A stretch of DNA of 64,000 nt from Pyrocephalus nanus. Taxonomy: Eukaryota > Chordata > Aves > Passeriformes > Tyrannidae. This document shows positions 53,341-64,000 of this stretch, piece after piece. The notes under the pieces were generated by a model, which worked only from the letters and a program-made list of their open reading frames with translations, did not search any database and was not told where the DNA came from. The translations under genes and the position numbers were made by a program. Position 1 is the stretch's first letter, and every line of letters begins with the position of its first letter. Where the stretch lies: assembly GCA_038380795.1 (NCBI GenBank), contig CM076261.1:34993866-35057865 (forward strand), read 5' to 3'.

Positions 53341-53442
53341 AGAGCATGTTGCTAATAACGCCAAGGTCATGGGTTTCATCCCCATATGAATCACTTAAGA
53401 ATTGGACTTGATGATCCTTGTGGGTCCCTCTGTGATTCTGTG
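53341..53442 (+). mobile_element. tRNA-Ile-headed SINE with CR1 tail (TguSINE1-like)
   Basis: AGAGCATGTTGCTAATAACG followed by CCAAGGTCATGGGTTTCATC reproduces the anticodon arm to T arm of a eukaryotic tRNA-Ile, including a B-box-like GGTTTCATCC. It then joins ACTTGATGATCCTTGTGGG and CTGTGATTCTGTG, the CR1 3' tail used for retrotransposition in trans. The first part of the tRNA (A box) is missing, so the copy is 5' truncated. This composition matches passerine SINEs of the TguSINE1 type and points to a passerine genome. It is not a tRNA gene: there is no acceptor stem. Confidence 0.8.
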
Positions 53443-53468
53443 AAAATAATAATGCATGGTTTCATCTT

Positions 53469-54107
53469 CATTGTGGTTTGATACTGGTAGACAGCTAAGC
53501 CTCATGCAGCTGCTTGCGCACTCCACCTGTTGTGGGATGGGGAAGAGAATCAGAAGAATAAAAAGTGAGAAATCTCATGGGATGAGATAAAGATTATTAG
53601 TGAAAACAAAAGCCCCACATGCAAGCAAAGCAAAACAAGGAATTTATTCATAAAGATTATTAGTGAAAACAAAAGCCCCACATGCAAGCAAAGCAAAACA
53701 AGGAATTTATTCACCATTTCCCATGGTGTTCAGCCATCTCAAGGAGGGCGGGACTCCGTCACATCTAATGGTTACCTGGGAAGATAAATGTTGTAAGTCC
53801 AAATGGCCCCCTTTCTCCTTCTTCCCTCAGCTTCTATTACCGAGTGTGGTGCTGTACCGTGTGGGATATCTCTTTGGTCAGTTGTGGTCAGTTTTCCTGG
53901 CTGACATCTTGTGCAGCATCTTGTACACCCTCAGTCTACTTGCTGGTGGGGCCATGTGTGAAACACAAAAAGCTTTGATTCTGTGCAAGTGCTGTTTAGC
54001 AAAAAGCTAAAACTTTTGTTTTGACTGGTTTGATGAAAAATCCAAAACGTAGGACTATATGAGCATCTACGAAGAAAACTAACTTTATCCAGGCCAATGA
54101 CGGTACA
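53469..54107 (-). mobile_element. ERVL-type LTR, minus strand, with internal duplication
   Basis: The inverted form of the 48881 LTR family: GTTGTGGGATGGGGAAGAGA, AACAAGGAATTTATTCACCA, CCCATGGTGTTCAGCCATCT, GTGTGGGATATCTCTTTGG, CTTGCTGGTGGGGCC and terminal GACGGTACA at 54107. A perfect 63-base tandem duplication sits at 53587-53712. ATCTT at 53464-53468 and 54108-54112 would be a 5-base target-site duplication if the left terminus (normally TGTCATGGTTT) has lost its first bases; this is tentative. No internal viral sequence adjoins, so it is probably a solo LTR. The frame at 53663-54010 lies inside it. Confidence 0.85.
53587..53712. repeat. Perfect 63-bp tandem duplication within LTR
   Basis: Positions 53587-53649 and 53650-53712 are identical over all 63 bases (unit begins ATAAAGATTATTAGTG and ends AAGGAATTTATTC). 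The unit covers the LTR region around the expected polyadenylation and R segment. The rest of the LTR is visibly diverged from its relatives, so the identical copies indicate a much later event or an assembly artefact. Confidence 0.97.
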
Positions 54108-54954
54108 ATCTTGCATTTAAATTTTTGCATTTGCACATAAGATCTAAGGTTTTCTACTGGACACAGTCTCTGTAAAACCTTGTAAAAACTACTTAAAAGA
54201 CAGTGTTAAAGGATGAAAAAATTAATCTCTGAAAATTTATCTTTGAAACTCATTTCTTTAGCATACTACTTGATACACAAACACAAATTATTGAAAATAA
54301 CTGCGCATTTAGTGTAATGCAGTAGTTCCACAAAAAAAGATTTAAAATCAGTGTTTCTGCCAGCATATAGCTGATGATTCTTATGGTTGATCCTGCTGTC
54401 TTGTCATTTCCAAGACATTAACTACTAAATAAGAATTTCTTGTGTTCTGGTGTGCACAGAACTGTCAAGGATTTAAGCTGCCATTCTCAACCTATTTGAG
54501 AAATGGTGAAATGAAGGTGAGCCATACACACCTGTGTTCACTTTAATTCATAATAAGTACAATCATTATCCTTCATCTTGCAAATCTTGCAAAGGAAGTT
54601 CAGTATTGTGAGGAAAAATACAATTATTTTCCCTGATTTCTTAAAGCCTTCTGATATTTTATAACTCAGGTTAAGGTCTGGCATAATAGAAGACAACACC
54701 TTCACCAATTTTTATAAGATTATCATTAGTCTTCTGCAGTTCTTACTAATTGCTAGGTTCAAATACATAAAATCATAACAGGAGAAAAAAGATAGTATGG
54801 TATAAATATTATAGCTAATAAAGTTACAGCTGAATCCTAAGACCTAATTATTTGTTGACATTGAGGAAACCTTTATTGAATTGGAATAAAAGAAAAACAA
54901 TAATATTTATTGAATTCTGACATACTAAGTTGGTATTTTCAATTAAATTAAATA
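54108..54954. other. AT-rich non-coding stretch
   Basis: No gene or recognised transposon between the LTR and the CR1 reverse-transcriptase fragment. Confidence 0.45.
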
Positions 54955-55440
54955 TGGGGTGACTTAATCCCCTCTTCTAGATCATCAGTGTAGATATTAA
55001 ACAGGACTGGCCCCAGTATGGAGCCCTGGAGAACCCCAGTAGTGACTATCTGCCAACTGGAGACAGCACCATTCACCACCACTCTCTGGCCCTGGCCCTC
55101 CAACCAGTTCTTAACCCAGCACAGAGTGCCCCTGTCTGAGCCCTGGGCTGCCAGCTTTTCCAAGAGAATGCCATAGGAGACAGTATCGAAGGCCTTACTG
55201 AAGTCCAGGAAGACTACATCCACAGCCTTCCCCTCATCCACTTAACATGTCCGCTGGTCACAAAAGGACATCAGGTTGATCAAGCAGGACCTGCCTTTCC
55301 TAAACCCGTGATGGCTGGGCCTGATCCCCTGGTTGTACAGGCTGTGTAATCACATTCAAAGTGATCTGTTCCATATTATTCTCGGGCACGAAAGTCAGAC
55401 TGACAGGATCCTCTCCACATCCTTATTACTCTGTACAACC
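54955..55440 (-). pseudogene. CR1 LINE reverse-transcriptase fragment
   Basis: Minus-strand CR1 ORF2 piece. The longest open part (55241 down to 54948, 97 codons) shows two reverse-transcriptase blocks: DFSKAFDTV at residues 13-21 (block with a catalytic Asp) and QGSILGP at 72-78. A TAA stop at 55242-55244 interrupts the frame just upstream, and the homology continues on the far side to about 55440. The F-A-D-D box and the 3' UTR are missing on the low-coordinate side, so both ends of the element are lost. It is dead but only moderately diverged. Known role of the family: target-primed reverse transcription of CR1 and CR1-tailed SINE RNA. Confidence 0.92.
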
Positions 55441-57537
55441 GTTGATTTTTTGTCAGAAACACTTATTGAACAACACAATTAAAATTACTTAATTGTTGTG
55501 GCACTGCTCTGCTTTAAATGTTTGTTGTGCTCTGAGAGTTCTGGATGAATGCTAACTCCACCTGAGGGGAGATAGGTTATCCTTTCTTTAACCTTAAATG
55601 CAGTACGAGAAAAGAGAGTTCTGAGTAGCATTAAGGCATAAAGTGTTAAGGTATTTTCTCTTTGTTTGGATCACTCCTAGAAGGTGTTAAATATACCATA
55701 TAAAATAAAGTCAGCATGTAATCAACATCGTAGGTATTTCCATACAATAAATCACAACAGAACACTTCATGGTAAGATCTGAATGATTCTGCTTTTCAGA
55801 ACTGAACTTGCACATGTCAAAATACACTGCTGGTAGCTGATGGGGCTACAAACAAAATAGAAACAATTTTTTTAAAATTGCTAAATATTATGTTTAACAC
55901 ATATTGTTGAAATTGGAGTAACTGACATTAAGATGTTAAGATCTTGCAGGGAGTCTAGGTTTTAACCTCACAGTGGTACAGTGGGAAATAGAGCTACTCA
56001 GCATTATTTTATTTAGTGAGAGCTACTTTATTTGAGTACATTGCTGAAAGCAAAATCAAAACCAACCCAGGCAATGATATGGCAATCTAAGCAAGCAAAT
56101 AAACAAAATGACCAGGAAGTGTAAGTTAAAATATTGTTCAGTATGACTGTAAATGAATAATTGATGCCTCACTGTTTTCTAGTGCTTGGGGTGTTTTTTC
56201 TGCTCCTTAATAGGAATAACCAGCAGAATTAAAAGGGAGCTTTAAGAACAGATACACAGAGGAAGATTAGTTTGGTTTTGCTAAACTAATTATTGTTTAG
56301 AGCATATATTTTTTAAGCTATGAAGAGAAAAACAGGAAGACTACAAGACTGATTTTAGATAATGTGAAAACTAATGCCAATTGTTGAAATTCAGTATGGA
56401 AACTGACAAAAAAATATGGAGGCTCAGTTAAAGAATTCTGCAACAGGAATATAAATAATTTATGATACTTTTCAGTAATAAAGGAGAATATAGTTGAATG
56501 GCAAAACCCTAAAAGCTGAAATTCAGCTGAAACTGAAATTCACACAGCAGCATTGGATCCTGCTCATATCAGTTCAGAAAAACACTAGGGCTAGAAAAGA
56601 GAATATTCCAGTGTTTGAACTTGTAATACGATAAACACTCTAGCAATAAAAATTGTAGAGACATGGACTGATGACAAAAGATTTTCCTAAGGTCATTGTA
56701 TGCAAAGATTTTAAAGCATGGTTTCACAATGATCTAATAAAACTGAAAGTTTCTAATATTGAGGAACATTACTAATTAATGCCCTTATTTATTAGCAATT
56801 TAAAGTACATTTCAGCATATAGTCTGAACACTACCAATGTCTATTTCCATCTTAAGTGCTTAATGCAAACTTATCTAAAAAGTGAAGACTGTATCTCTGA
56901 AATAACTTGAAATTTAAATGAACCATGCACTTGAGATAAACTGATTGTAAATAAAAATAAATAAATCTCATTCAACCTTCAGTGTAGTGATCAAAAGACA
57001 GCATGATCTATGTATCTAGATGCACAGCTTTCCAAGCCCACCTCAGCCATTTAATATTTTGGATCAGATAGGTCACTGATAATTAAAGCATGACAGATTT
57101 TAAAGCTGCATATAAAATGCAGTCTAGAAAATTTTGCTTTTTGACATAATAATGTTACATGCTACTCTATAATTTTAAATGTGGGGGTTTTTTTCCAGAA
57201 AATAGACATAAATGAGCAATTTAACAATACATTGAAATATTTTGTGGATTATAGTTTAAATTGAAATGCCAGAAATGTTTCTATTCCACATTTTCAAAAG
57301 TCACAAGTGATTTATTTTAGCTCTTATTTAAAATGCTGAAAATCAACAATATGTTTTGTGAGATATATGAAGACTCAATAAAGACTTAAACATGCCTAAG
57401 CTATATCAGCAGTTTCATGGATTCAGCAGATATTTACAGTCTTCTTTATCCTTCCTTCTTTGTTTTATATCTTTATTGATATCAGTGGAATATACTGTGA
57501 AACACTGCAGAATTCTGTTTATGATTTCTGATTATCA
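55441..57537. other. AT-rich non-coding stretch
   Basis: Two kilobases without a gene or recognised transposon; only very short open frames. Confidence 0.45.
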
Positions 57538-58373
57538 ATCACAGAATGGTTTAGGTTGGAAGGAGCCTTAAAGATCAGCTAGTTCTAGTTACACTGTAGC
57601 GGGCAGGGACCCAGGTCGCTCAAAGGTCCATCCAGCCTTGAACACTTTATTGAACATCATTCTTGAACACTTCCAGGGATAGAGCATCCGCAGCTTGTCT
57701 GAGCAACCTGTGCCAGTGCCTTGCTACCCTCACAATGAAAAATTTCTTCCAAATATCCAATCTAAAACTACTCTCAGTTTGAAGCAATTCCCCTTTGTTC
57801 TACCACTACATGCCCTTGTACACAGTTCCTCTTCAGATTTCTTGTAGGACCCTGGCTGGGGACCCCAGAACTGAACACAGTCTTCCAGGTGGGGTCTCAG
57901 GAGGAGTGGAGTATAGGGGTAGGATCACCTCCTTTGACCTGTTGGCCATGCTTCTACTGATGTAATCAGCATATGATTGTCTTTCTGGGCTGCAAGTACA
58001 CACTGCTGGCTCATATCCAGCCTCTCATCCATCAGCATTCCCAAGTACTTCTTGGCAGGGCTGCTCTTGATTCATTCATCCCCCAGCCTGTGGGCATTGC
58101 TCTGACCCATGTGCAACACCTGGCACTTCACCTTGTTGAACCTCATGAGGTTCTTATGGGCCCACTTCTCAAGCTTGTCCAGTTCCCTCTGGATGGCATC
58201 TCGTCCTTCAGGGGTGCCCCTCAGCTTGTTGTGATCTGCAAATTTCCTGAGGGTGCAACTGATCCCTTTTTCTGTGTCACTGATGAAGATATTAAATAAC
58301 ACTCATCCAACACAGACTCCTGAGGGACACCAGTCATCACTAATGCCCATCAGGACTCTGAGCCATTGACATT
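57538..58373 (-). pseudogene. CR1 LINE, RT C-terminal part plus 3' UTR
   Basis: The longest CR1 here, about 835 bases on the minus strand. Its 3' terminus is at 57538 (ATCACAGAATGGTTTAGG), followed by the inverted 3' UTR (CAGGGACCCAGGTCGCTC, CCACTACATGCCCTTGTACA) and the end of ORF2. The open part (58302 down to 58072) begins MLFNIFIS and carries F-A-D-H at 58231-58242, where active enzymes have F-A-D-D, so a catalytic aspartate is lost. Homology extends past the start of this frame to about 58373, where the element is 5' truncated. The plus-strand frame at 57973-58299 is antisense noise. Confidence 0.92.
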
Positions 58374-58456
58374 AATGTTTTGTATGGATCTGTACCAAGT
58401 TAGTATTTGCAGTTCATATCTAGAGCCTTTTCCTTCTTTGCTGCTTTTTTTTCCAG

Positions 58457-59016
58457 CCAAATCTTTGGAATTGGCTCAGAAAGAGGATAGTTCAAAGCTC
58501 ACAGAGGAGGGCTATTGCTGTGAGGGCTCCTTTCTAACCAACAAGCTGTCTCCATTTAAGGAAAAACTTGTTTGCCAATTTGACAACAAACTGATTAGTT
58601 CTAGTAATGATTCAAATCAGGTTTCTCATCCAGTAGAGGAGGAGGAAACGCAAAAAGGATCAGAAGGGCATCTGTTTGATTATCTGTCAGTTAAGTCTGA
58701 GGAATACCATCTGCATCCAGAACAGATTTGGGGAGGGATCTCTACCATAGTCACAACACCAGTGCACACACTGATGAGCATGAGACCCTTTGTCGTGAAA
58801 GGGTCTTGGATTTTTACCATCAGGCAAAAGGGAATAAATGTTGCATTCTTTACTAGCAACCCTTCCAACAGCTACTGCAAGATAACCATATTTATCCTGC
58901 TAGTCTTGTACTTTTATTCATTTGTTTTCCAGGTACTTGTTTGGTTTGTATCAGAGACAGTGGTGCTATGTATGTTAGAAATCTTTTATAATTGCCTCTG
59001 TTTCAGGATGTCCTAA
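58457..59016 (+). other. Longest exon-like open segment, unrecognised
   Basis: A textbook acceptor (CTTTGCTGCTTTTTTTTCCAG, AG at 58455-58456) precedes about 187 open codons to a TAA after 59016. The frame starts with two bases of a split codon. The first ~95 codons read like real protein: hydrophilic, Glu/Lys/Ser-rich, beginning KSLELAQKEDSSKLTEEGYC. After about 58745 the same frame becomes low-complexity and hydrophobic, whereas the frame shifted by one base (about 58690-58854) is open and protein-like, including DEHETLCRERVLDFYHQAKG, then stops at TAG. This suggests a coding exon or pseudogene with a frameshift near 58700-58760. No domain or family is recognised and no clear donor follows. 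It lies only about 80 bases beyond the 5' end of a CR1. Confidence 0.35.
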
Positions 59017-59839
59017 TGTGCTGCCTTCTTTGTTTTAATTCTTATACATAACTCATGTTTTCCCACACACATTTCTTATCCCAACATCTAACTCTTTTTG
59101 TTTTCAGATCTCCTTGTCTATCTCCTTGATAGACCTCCTGTTACTCTAGGACCTGTATACCAGCATGCACAGAACATGTCATCAACTGCATAAGTGCAAC
59201 AGTCATCTCAGTCCTGGAATAACATTCATAAAGAGTGGATCATAAATAGTGGTATAGGCAGAAAAAGTGTAATTTGCAATGATTTGTCATATGGTGAATA
59301 GTTGAATTAAGTGTATAAAAAGTGAGCAAGAGATGTTTTAGCAGGCAATGCAGCTGACAGGAGGAGATGAAATAATCTTCGGAAGGAAGTGCTAATTTTT
59401 TACACACTTATCTCCATTTTTCCGTCATCTGCAACTGTAGGATCCAATTTATAGCTGACATTACTGCTTTCCATCCAGTTTTGCTATAAAAATAAGTGAT
59501 TTCCATTTTTTTGCCGCTATATTAGATAACAATATTGAATGCAAATGTTTTGTGGACCCTTGGAAATGTGAAATACCCATAGCTTTTTCTACACTGTTCC
59601 ACAAACCCTTTCTTTCATTTTAATGCACACGTAGCATTTTGATTTTATGTACATTAATTGTTTAATTTAGTTTAGTCTCAGAGATAAACTGTTAGGTATA
59701 ATAAGAAGAAACACTTGGATTTATGATTGTAGATTTAATAGAAAAACACTACAAAATTTGCAGTTGAAGATACAGTATATACAAAACCTAGAAGGATAAA
59801 CCTAGAAGTTCTAATGTTTCCTGGTTCTTATCTGAGTAG
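59017..59839. other. AT-rich non-coding stretch
   Basis: No gene or recognised transposon. Confidence 0.45.
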
Positions 59840-60399
59840 TGAGTTGAACCTGGATAGTGGCCAGACATCCACTCCTCCTCTTGATCACTCTCCTCTCCCT
59901 TGGGGAGAAAATCAAAGGAAGGTGATAGGTCTCATGGACTGAGATAATGACAGTTTAATAAAGAAAGAAAATCTGTGTTTGCAAGCAAAACAAAATAAGG
60001 AATTTATTCACAACTTCCCACCAGCAGGCAGATGTTCAACTGCTTCCTGGGAAGCAGGGACTTCTGTAATGTTTCTTGGGAAAAGAGCAAAACTCTGAAA
60101 ATTTTTCCTTCCTCCCCCTTTCCATGAGCTTTTGTTGTTGAGAACAACAGGTAATGGTTTGGAATATCCCTTTAGCCAGTTTGGATCAGCTGTCCTGGCT
60201 GTGTCCCCTCCTGACCTCTTGTGCCCAAGTCTGCTTGCTGGGGGTGGGGTGGGGTAAGACAGCAAGCCTTGATGCTGTGCAAGGACTGTTGATCCAAAAC
60301 ACTGGTGTGTTATTGAAAGTTTTAGGCACAAATGCAAAGCACAGCACCATATGGGCAGCTATGAAGAAACTTAACTCCATCCCTGCCAGACCCAGTACA
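59840..60399 (-). mobile_element. ERVL-type LTR, minus strand
   Basis: A third well-preserved inverted copy of the family: CAGTTTAATAAAGAAAG, AAAATAAGGAATTTATTCAC, GGAATATCCCTTTAGCCAG, CAGCTGTCCTGGCTGTGTCC, GGGGTGGGGTGGGG, and the terminal CCAGACCCAGTACA at 60399 (sense TG end). The lower end is diverged; I place it near 59840 without a convincing target-site duplication. No internal region adjoins, so it is probably a solo LTR. The frames at 60008-60570 cross it and are not genes. Confidence 0.82.
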
Positions 60400-63300
60400 G
60401 AGAGGCTTTTTTTTTTTTTGCTGAAATGCTGTACCTATATACATGCTCTGAAGTCAGAGTATGTATCAGTGTCTATGAAGACAAAACCAGAAAGACTGTG
60501 TTTAAAGTCAGTGGAGAAGACTGCAAATTGTTTACTCCTTCCAAGTAAACTATTCAGTAATTTAATGTAATTTTTTAAAATGTATTAATTGTACATTTAT
60601 ATGATGTGCATTTTGCAATGCAGGATTAGATTTTGCAAATAACTGTGTCATTTACTAAATACTTTACAAAGCTTTCTCCAGTGCATGTTATGTTCTTGTT
60701 TGACCTTGCTAGGTTGTGCTATTATTTGCCTACCAGCTAACATACAAATTGCTCAGGATCCTATTTGTATTCTAAGATTAAAACATTTATCCTGTGGTCT
60801 GGGTTTCCAGTTATTACTTATCACTTGTTCTCTATTTCAAATGTATGAGAGGCAATATTTTGATTTCTTTTCCTAAAGACCATCACTACTTAGCTAATAC
60901 TGTATGAGGGGAAGCAAAAGGAGTAATGGCCTTAGTAAATCGACAGCTTTATTTTGCATTAACATTCCCTCATCTGAAACTGTCTATTTTTATGTCAGTA
61001 TTATTTCACATAAGTGTTTCCATTTCTCCTCTTTTTCTTCATAAATTGTGAGTGCAGATTTCTTTCTCTAAGAAAAATAAAATACCAAATATTGCTCTCA
61101 TGCTTTGTAGAAGGAGGGGAGTTTCTTAAATTTGTACTTCTAGTGATAGTAAAAACAGTCATATTGAGAAAAAAACAACTTCAGTGAAGCAAGATACATA
61201 TACTAGATAGACACTTTCTAATTTTAACATATTCTGTAGAATCTTTGAATCATCTTACCTAATAAAAATTCTACTCTTTTTCAAGTCAGACATTAACTTT
61301 TGTGATGCTTGTTTACTTTTTTCATCTTTTACTTGCAATAAAGATCCTCCCACTGAAAATATTCAGTTTTTACACACAATAGCTTTCAATAACATACCAT
61401 TCTGCCTCTTCCTCCTTCGTGTTTAACAAGATGTCAGCACTTTATGTAACGAGCTTCCTAAACAGTTTATAACTGGACCTAATTGAGCAGGAGCAGATAG
61501 CTGGTGATAGGAATTTTCAATATCAACTCTGTTACCAAAGAAAACAAATAGTCTAACTATTTCCATAGAGTTATTACCTCGAGATAATATTTTCAAAATT
61601 CTTAATTTCATTTTTTTCTTTAATGACTATTTAGTATTTTTATCACATGACATTTTAGTTTACTATATACATAAAAAATAAATGACAATATATATCAGAG
61701 TAGTATGTATCTGTTACGTGCCAGTAAGAAATATTAATCAGCTTAGAGAAACTTTAAGCAATTATTAGGACTGCAATAAGGAAAAATAGATAGTATTCAA
61801 GAAGATGCTGATGACTGGGTTTTTTTCAACTATCATGTATTTTTGCCTTTATGACTCCAATAAAGATTTTTAAGCTGGATTCCTCCTTTTTCTGTGTATA
61901 GGTGTATGCATATAGATATATATATGCACGTATATATTTATGTGTATGTGTACAGATACACACAAATATATTTATAAATAAATATATGTATAAAAACAGT
62001 GAGATTTTGATTTTTTTAGCTAATAAATATGTATATTATATAGAACAATTTTGATAAAAGCATAAAGTTGTTCTTCTGAAGAGAGGAAAATAATGGTTTT
62101 TTTCCTATCATTTTTCTTTTTTAAAGTAGTTTAGAATTAGAGAGTTGTTAGGGACACTGACTATCTACTTGCTATGCATTTATTAGTGTAAGCAGGATTT
62201 GGTTAAAAGATCAAAAGCACATTTACACTTGAAATATGGTTTAGACACTTGAAAGTACTACAGTCACCTCTGACCACTTTGATTTAACCAGCTTGGGATA
62301 TTCGTGCCAGTTTTCTGTAGTAGTAGGAAGATAGAATAATAGTAGGTAATAATTTAGTAAGTAATTGTATGTTGGTTAAGTCATACTTTGGGCAAGTCTT
62401 TATTTTATAGGATGGAGGATCAAAGTTGAAAAATTGGAGCAGGATGGTCTCTTGTAGCTATTGCAACCTACTGCTTCACAGGGGATGTATGCTCAGGGCA
62501 GATGGGAACATTTCCGGAAACATCTGTTGTCCATCATTCTTCTGCACAGCAACCCAGATGCTGTTGACAACTTGTACGTTAATCGTGCTGACAATTTGTT
62601 CAGTATCTTTCCTGCTGTGACTGACATTCTTCTGGTCATACCATCTATCAGATATAGCATACATTGTGGTCCTGAGAGAGTGGCTCCAACTGTTTTGTTG
62701 GCCAATGAACAATGGTAGTCATTAAATCAGTGAAAAAGTTTCTCTACCTAGAATTTATCTTTCAGGAGGAGTTGTTATCTCTTTCCCTGATTCCATGTGA
62801 AAATGAAAATTAGGTTCTGAATGGTATGCAGACTAGAAAAATGTTAACTTGCTTTCTATCGTTGGTCTTAGCCTTTTTGCTTTTTCTTTTTAGTGACATT
62901 TGCAGATATTTCTCTGACCTTGTGTTTTAAATTTACTTTCATCTCAAGCATAGGACATGAAAGTGCAAAATTATGGATGTATTATTGTATAAATGTCAGG
63001 CTTTTTAGTTTGCAAATGCTGCTATAAAATCTTTACATTCATTGGAAGGTGATTTATATCCCATTACAGGCTTGAATCAACATCTTCCTAATTTTGTAAC
63101 CACAATGAATCAAAGAGATTTGGATATGTGTTAAGGGCAAGGGAGGAAAAAATGTCTAATATTTCTTTAAATCATAGGTTCTCCAAACAATGAGCTAAAC
63201 CACTGGATTTTAATAGATCAATATAGAATTGTTAAACACTATTTAAAAGTCTCCTCTATTGTGATTTAAAAAGAAAAAAATGTGTAGAATGATATCCTTC

Positions 63301-64000
63301 TTAAAGACACAAGAATATATGTACAGATATATTATGAGAGGGTAACACATAGTCCTAATGTGACAATTAAGAAAGCCTTGCAGACTAGTTATGATTGGTT
63401 TTAGTACACCATAATTAATGGATTGTTGGTGGGACTCCTGTGGCCAAACGCTAATGAACACAATTTTCATTGGATGGTCAAATGAATAAAAGGAAAACAT
63501 TATATAATGACCTCTGAGTGCTTCCTGAGAAGGGCTGAATATAATCCTAAATTTGTGTAACCTTTAATGCATATATATTCTGAATAACTTGCAAGAACAT
63601 GTAGAACATAAAAGACCAGAAAATATTACATAACTGGAAACAGTGTCTGTACACTGTTAACATACCTAATAATCCAAGTTCTTCTATTCATGTGAATACA
63701 TTTCTTGTCATTCTGTGACACTACTTAGGTAACTAATGCAGTGAATGAAATCTAGTCTCTATAATTGAGTTCAGTTTATGTTAATTAGATTATACTTTGA
63801 CTAATGTAAATTTACAATGCTTCCCACTTAATGATATATTAAAAAAAAAAAAAAAAAGGTTATAGGTTTTTTGTATCATTTGGAAAGACATTCAGAAGGC
63901 CAGACAAAATAATCCCAATGGTAACATAGTAACAAAATGGTAACATAAACTTCACCACAACATCCCTAAAGAATGCACTTGTATGGGACTAACGTATGTT
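60400..64000. other. AT-rich non-coding stretch to window end
   Basis: No gene or dated transposon recognised. Alternating TA/TG purine-pyrimidine sequence lies at about 61905-61990 and a 17-base A tract at 63841-63857. A 62400-62720 patch has long open frames in four of six frames and is slightly GC-richer; I could not match it to anything. Confidence 0.45.
61905..61990. repeat. TA/TG-rich imperfect simple repeat
   Basis: Imperfect ATATAT/GTGTAT/ACACAA tract, low complexity. Confidence 0.75.

Noticed and set aside
53341..53400. Possible tRNA-Ile gene
   Set aside because: The acceptor stem and A box are missing and the sequence passes directly into a CR1 tail, so it is a SINE.
53663..54010. 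115-codon plus-strand frame, and similar frames at 60008-60570
   Set aside because: They run through inverted ERVL LTRs, which do not code for protein.
57973..58299. 108-codon plus-strand frame
   Set aside because: It is the antisense shadow of the CR1 reverse-transcriptase end on the minus strand.
1..64000. CRISPR arrays, operons, phage, integrative elements or bacterial toxin loci
   Set aside because: Base composition, CR1, ERV and SINE content show vertebrate nuclear DNA; no direct-repeat/spacer pattern or prokaryotic gene layout exists.

Overview
The window reads as nuclear DNA of a bird, most likely a perching bird (Passeriformes). It is AT-rich and CpG-poor. It carries many CR1 non-LTR retrotransposon pieces on both strands, several LTRs of one avian ERVL-like family, and one short interspersed element whose head looks like tRNA-Ile and whose tail looks like CR1. 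That tRNA-Ile/CR1 architecture is the one I know from passerine SINEs (TguSINE1 type). There are no operons, ribosome binding sites, phage or CRISPR signals.

I found no protein-coding gene of the host that I can name. The window looks like a gene desert or the inside of one or more very large introns. The only reading frames with recognisable homology belong to retroelements: two CR1 reverse-transcriptase fragments on the minus strand (54.95-55.44 kb and 57.54-58.37 kb), one on the plus strand (32.69-33.08 kb), and a degraded ERVL-type integrase-end fragment on the minus strand (33.2-34.0 kb). Most other open frames are short, lack splice context and look like chance.

Layout. 0.17-0.56 kb: CR1 (-). 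1.0-3.7 kb: two unrecognised exon-like segments. 7.15-7.66 kb: ERVL LTR piece (-) and CR1 scrap (-). 9.2-9.56 kb: old CR1 (-). 12.0-12.4 kb: GC-rich LTR-like island. 12.6-27.7 kb: AT-rich unique sequence with one CpG-richer exon-like spot near 23.95 kb. 27.7-28.0 kb: CR1 (+). 31.1-34.0 kb: a retroelement cluster, with a CR1 (+) split by a solo LTR (-), an AT microsatellite able to form a cruciform, a CR1 RT piece (+), and an ERVL 3' end (-). 44.2 kb: a 68-bp perfect palindrome. 45.5-45.9 kb: CR1 (-). 46.97-47.12 kb: exon-like segment. 48.9-49.5 kb: solo ERVL LTR (+). 53.3-54.1 kb: SINE (+), then ERVL LTR (-) with a perfect 63-bp tandem duplication. 55-58.4 kb: two CR1s (-). 58.46-59.0 kb: the longest exon-like open segment. 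59.8-60.4 kb: ERVL LTR (-).

The best-supported observations are the nested insertion at 31.1-32.2 kb (both element ends and the target-site duplication can be read), the solo LTR at 48.9 kb with a 5-bp duplication, the 63-bp duplication and the 68-bp palindrome. The exon-like segments are the only places where something undescribed might be coded. All are low confidence and need transcript or cross-species evidence.
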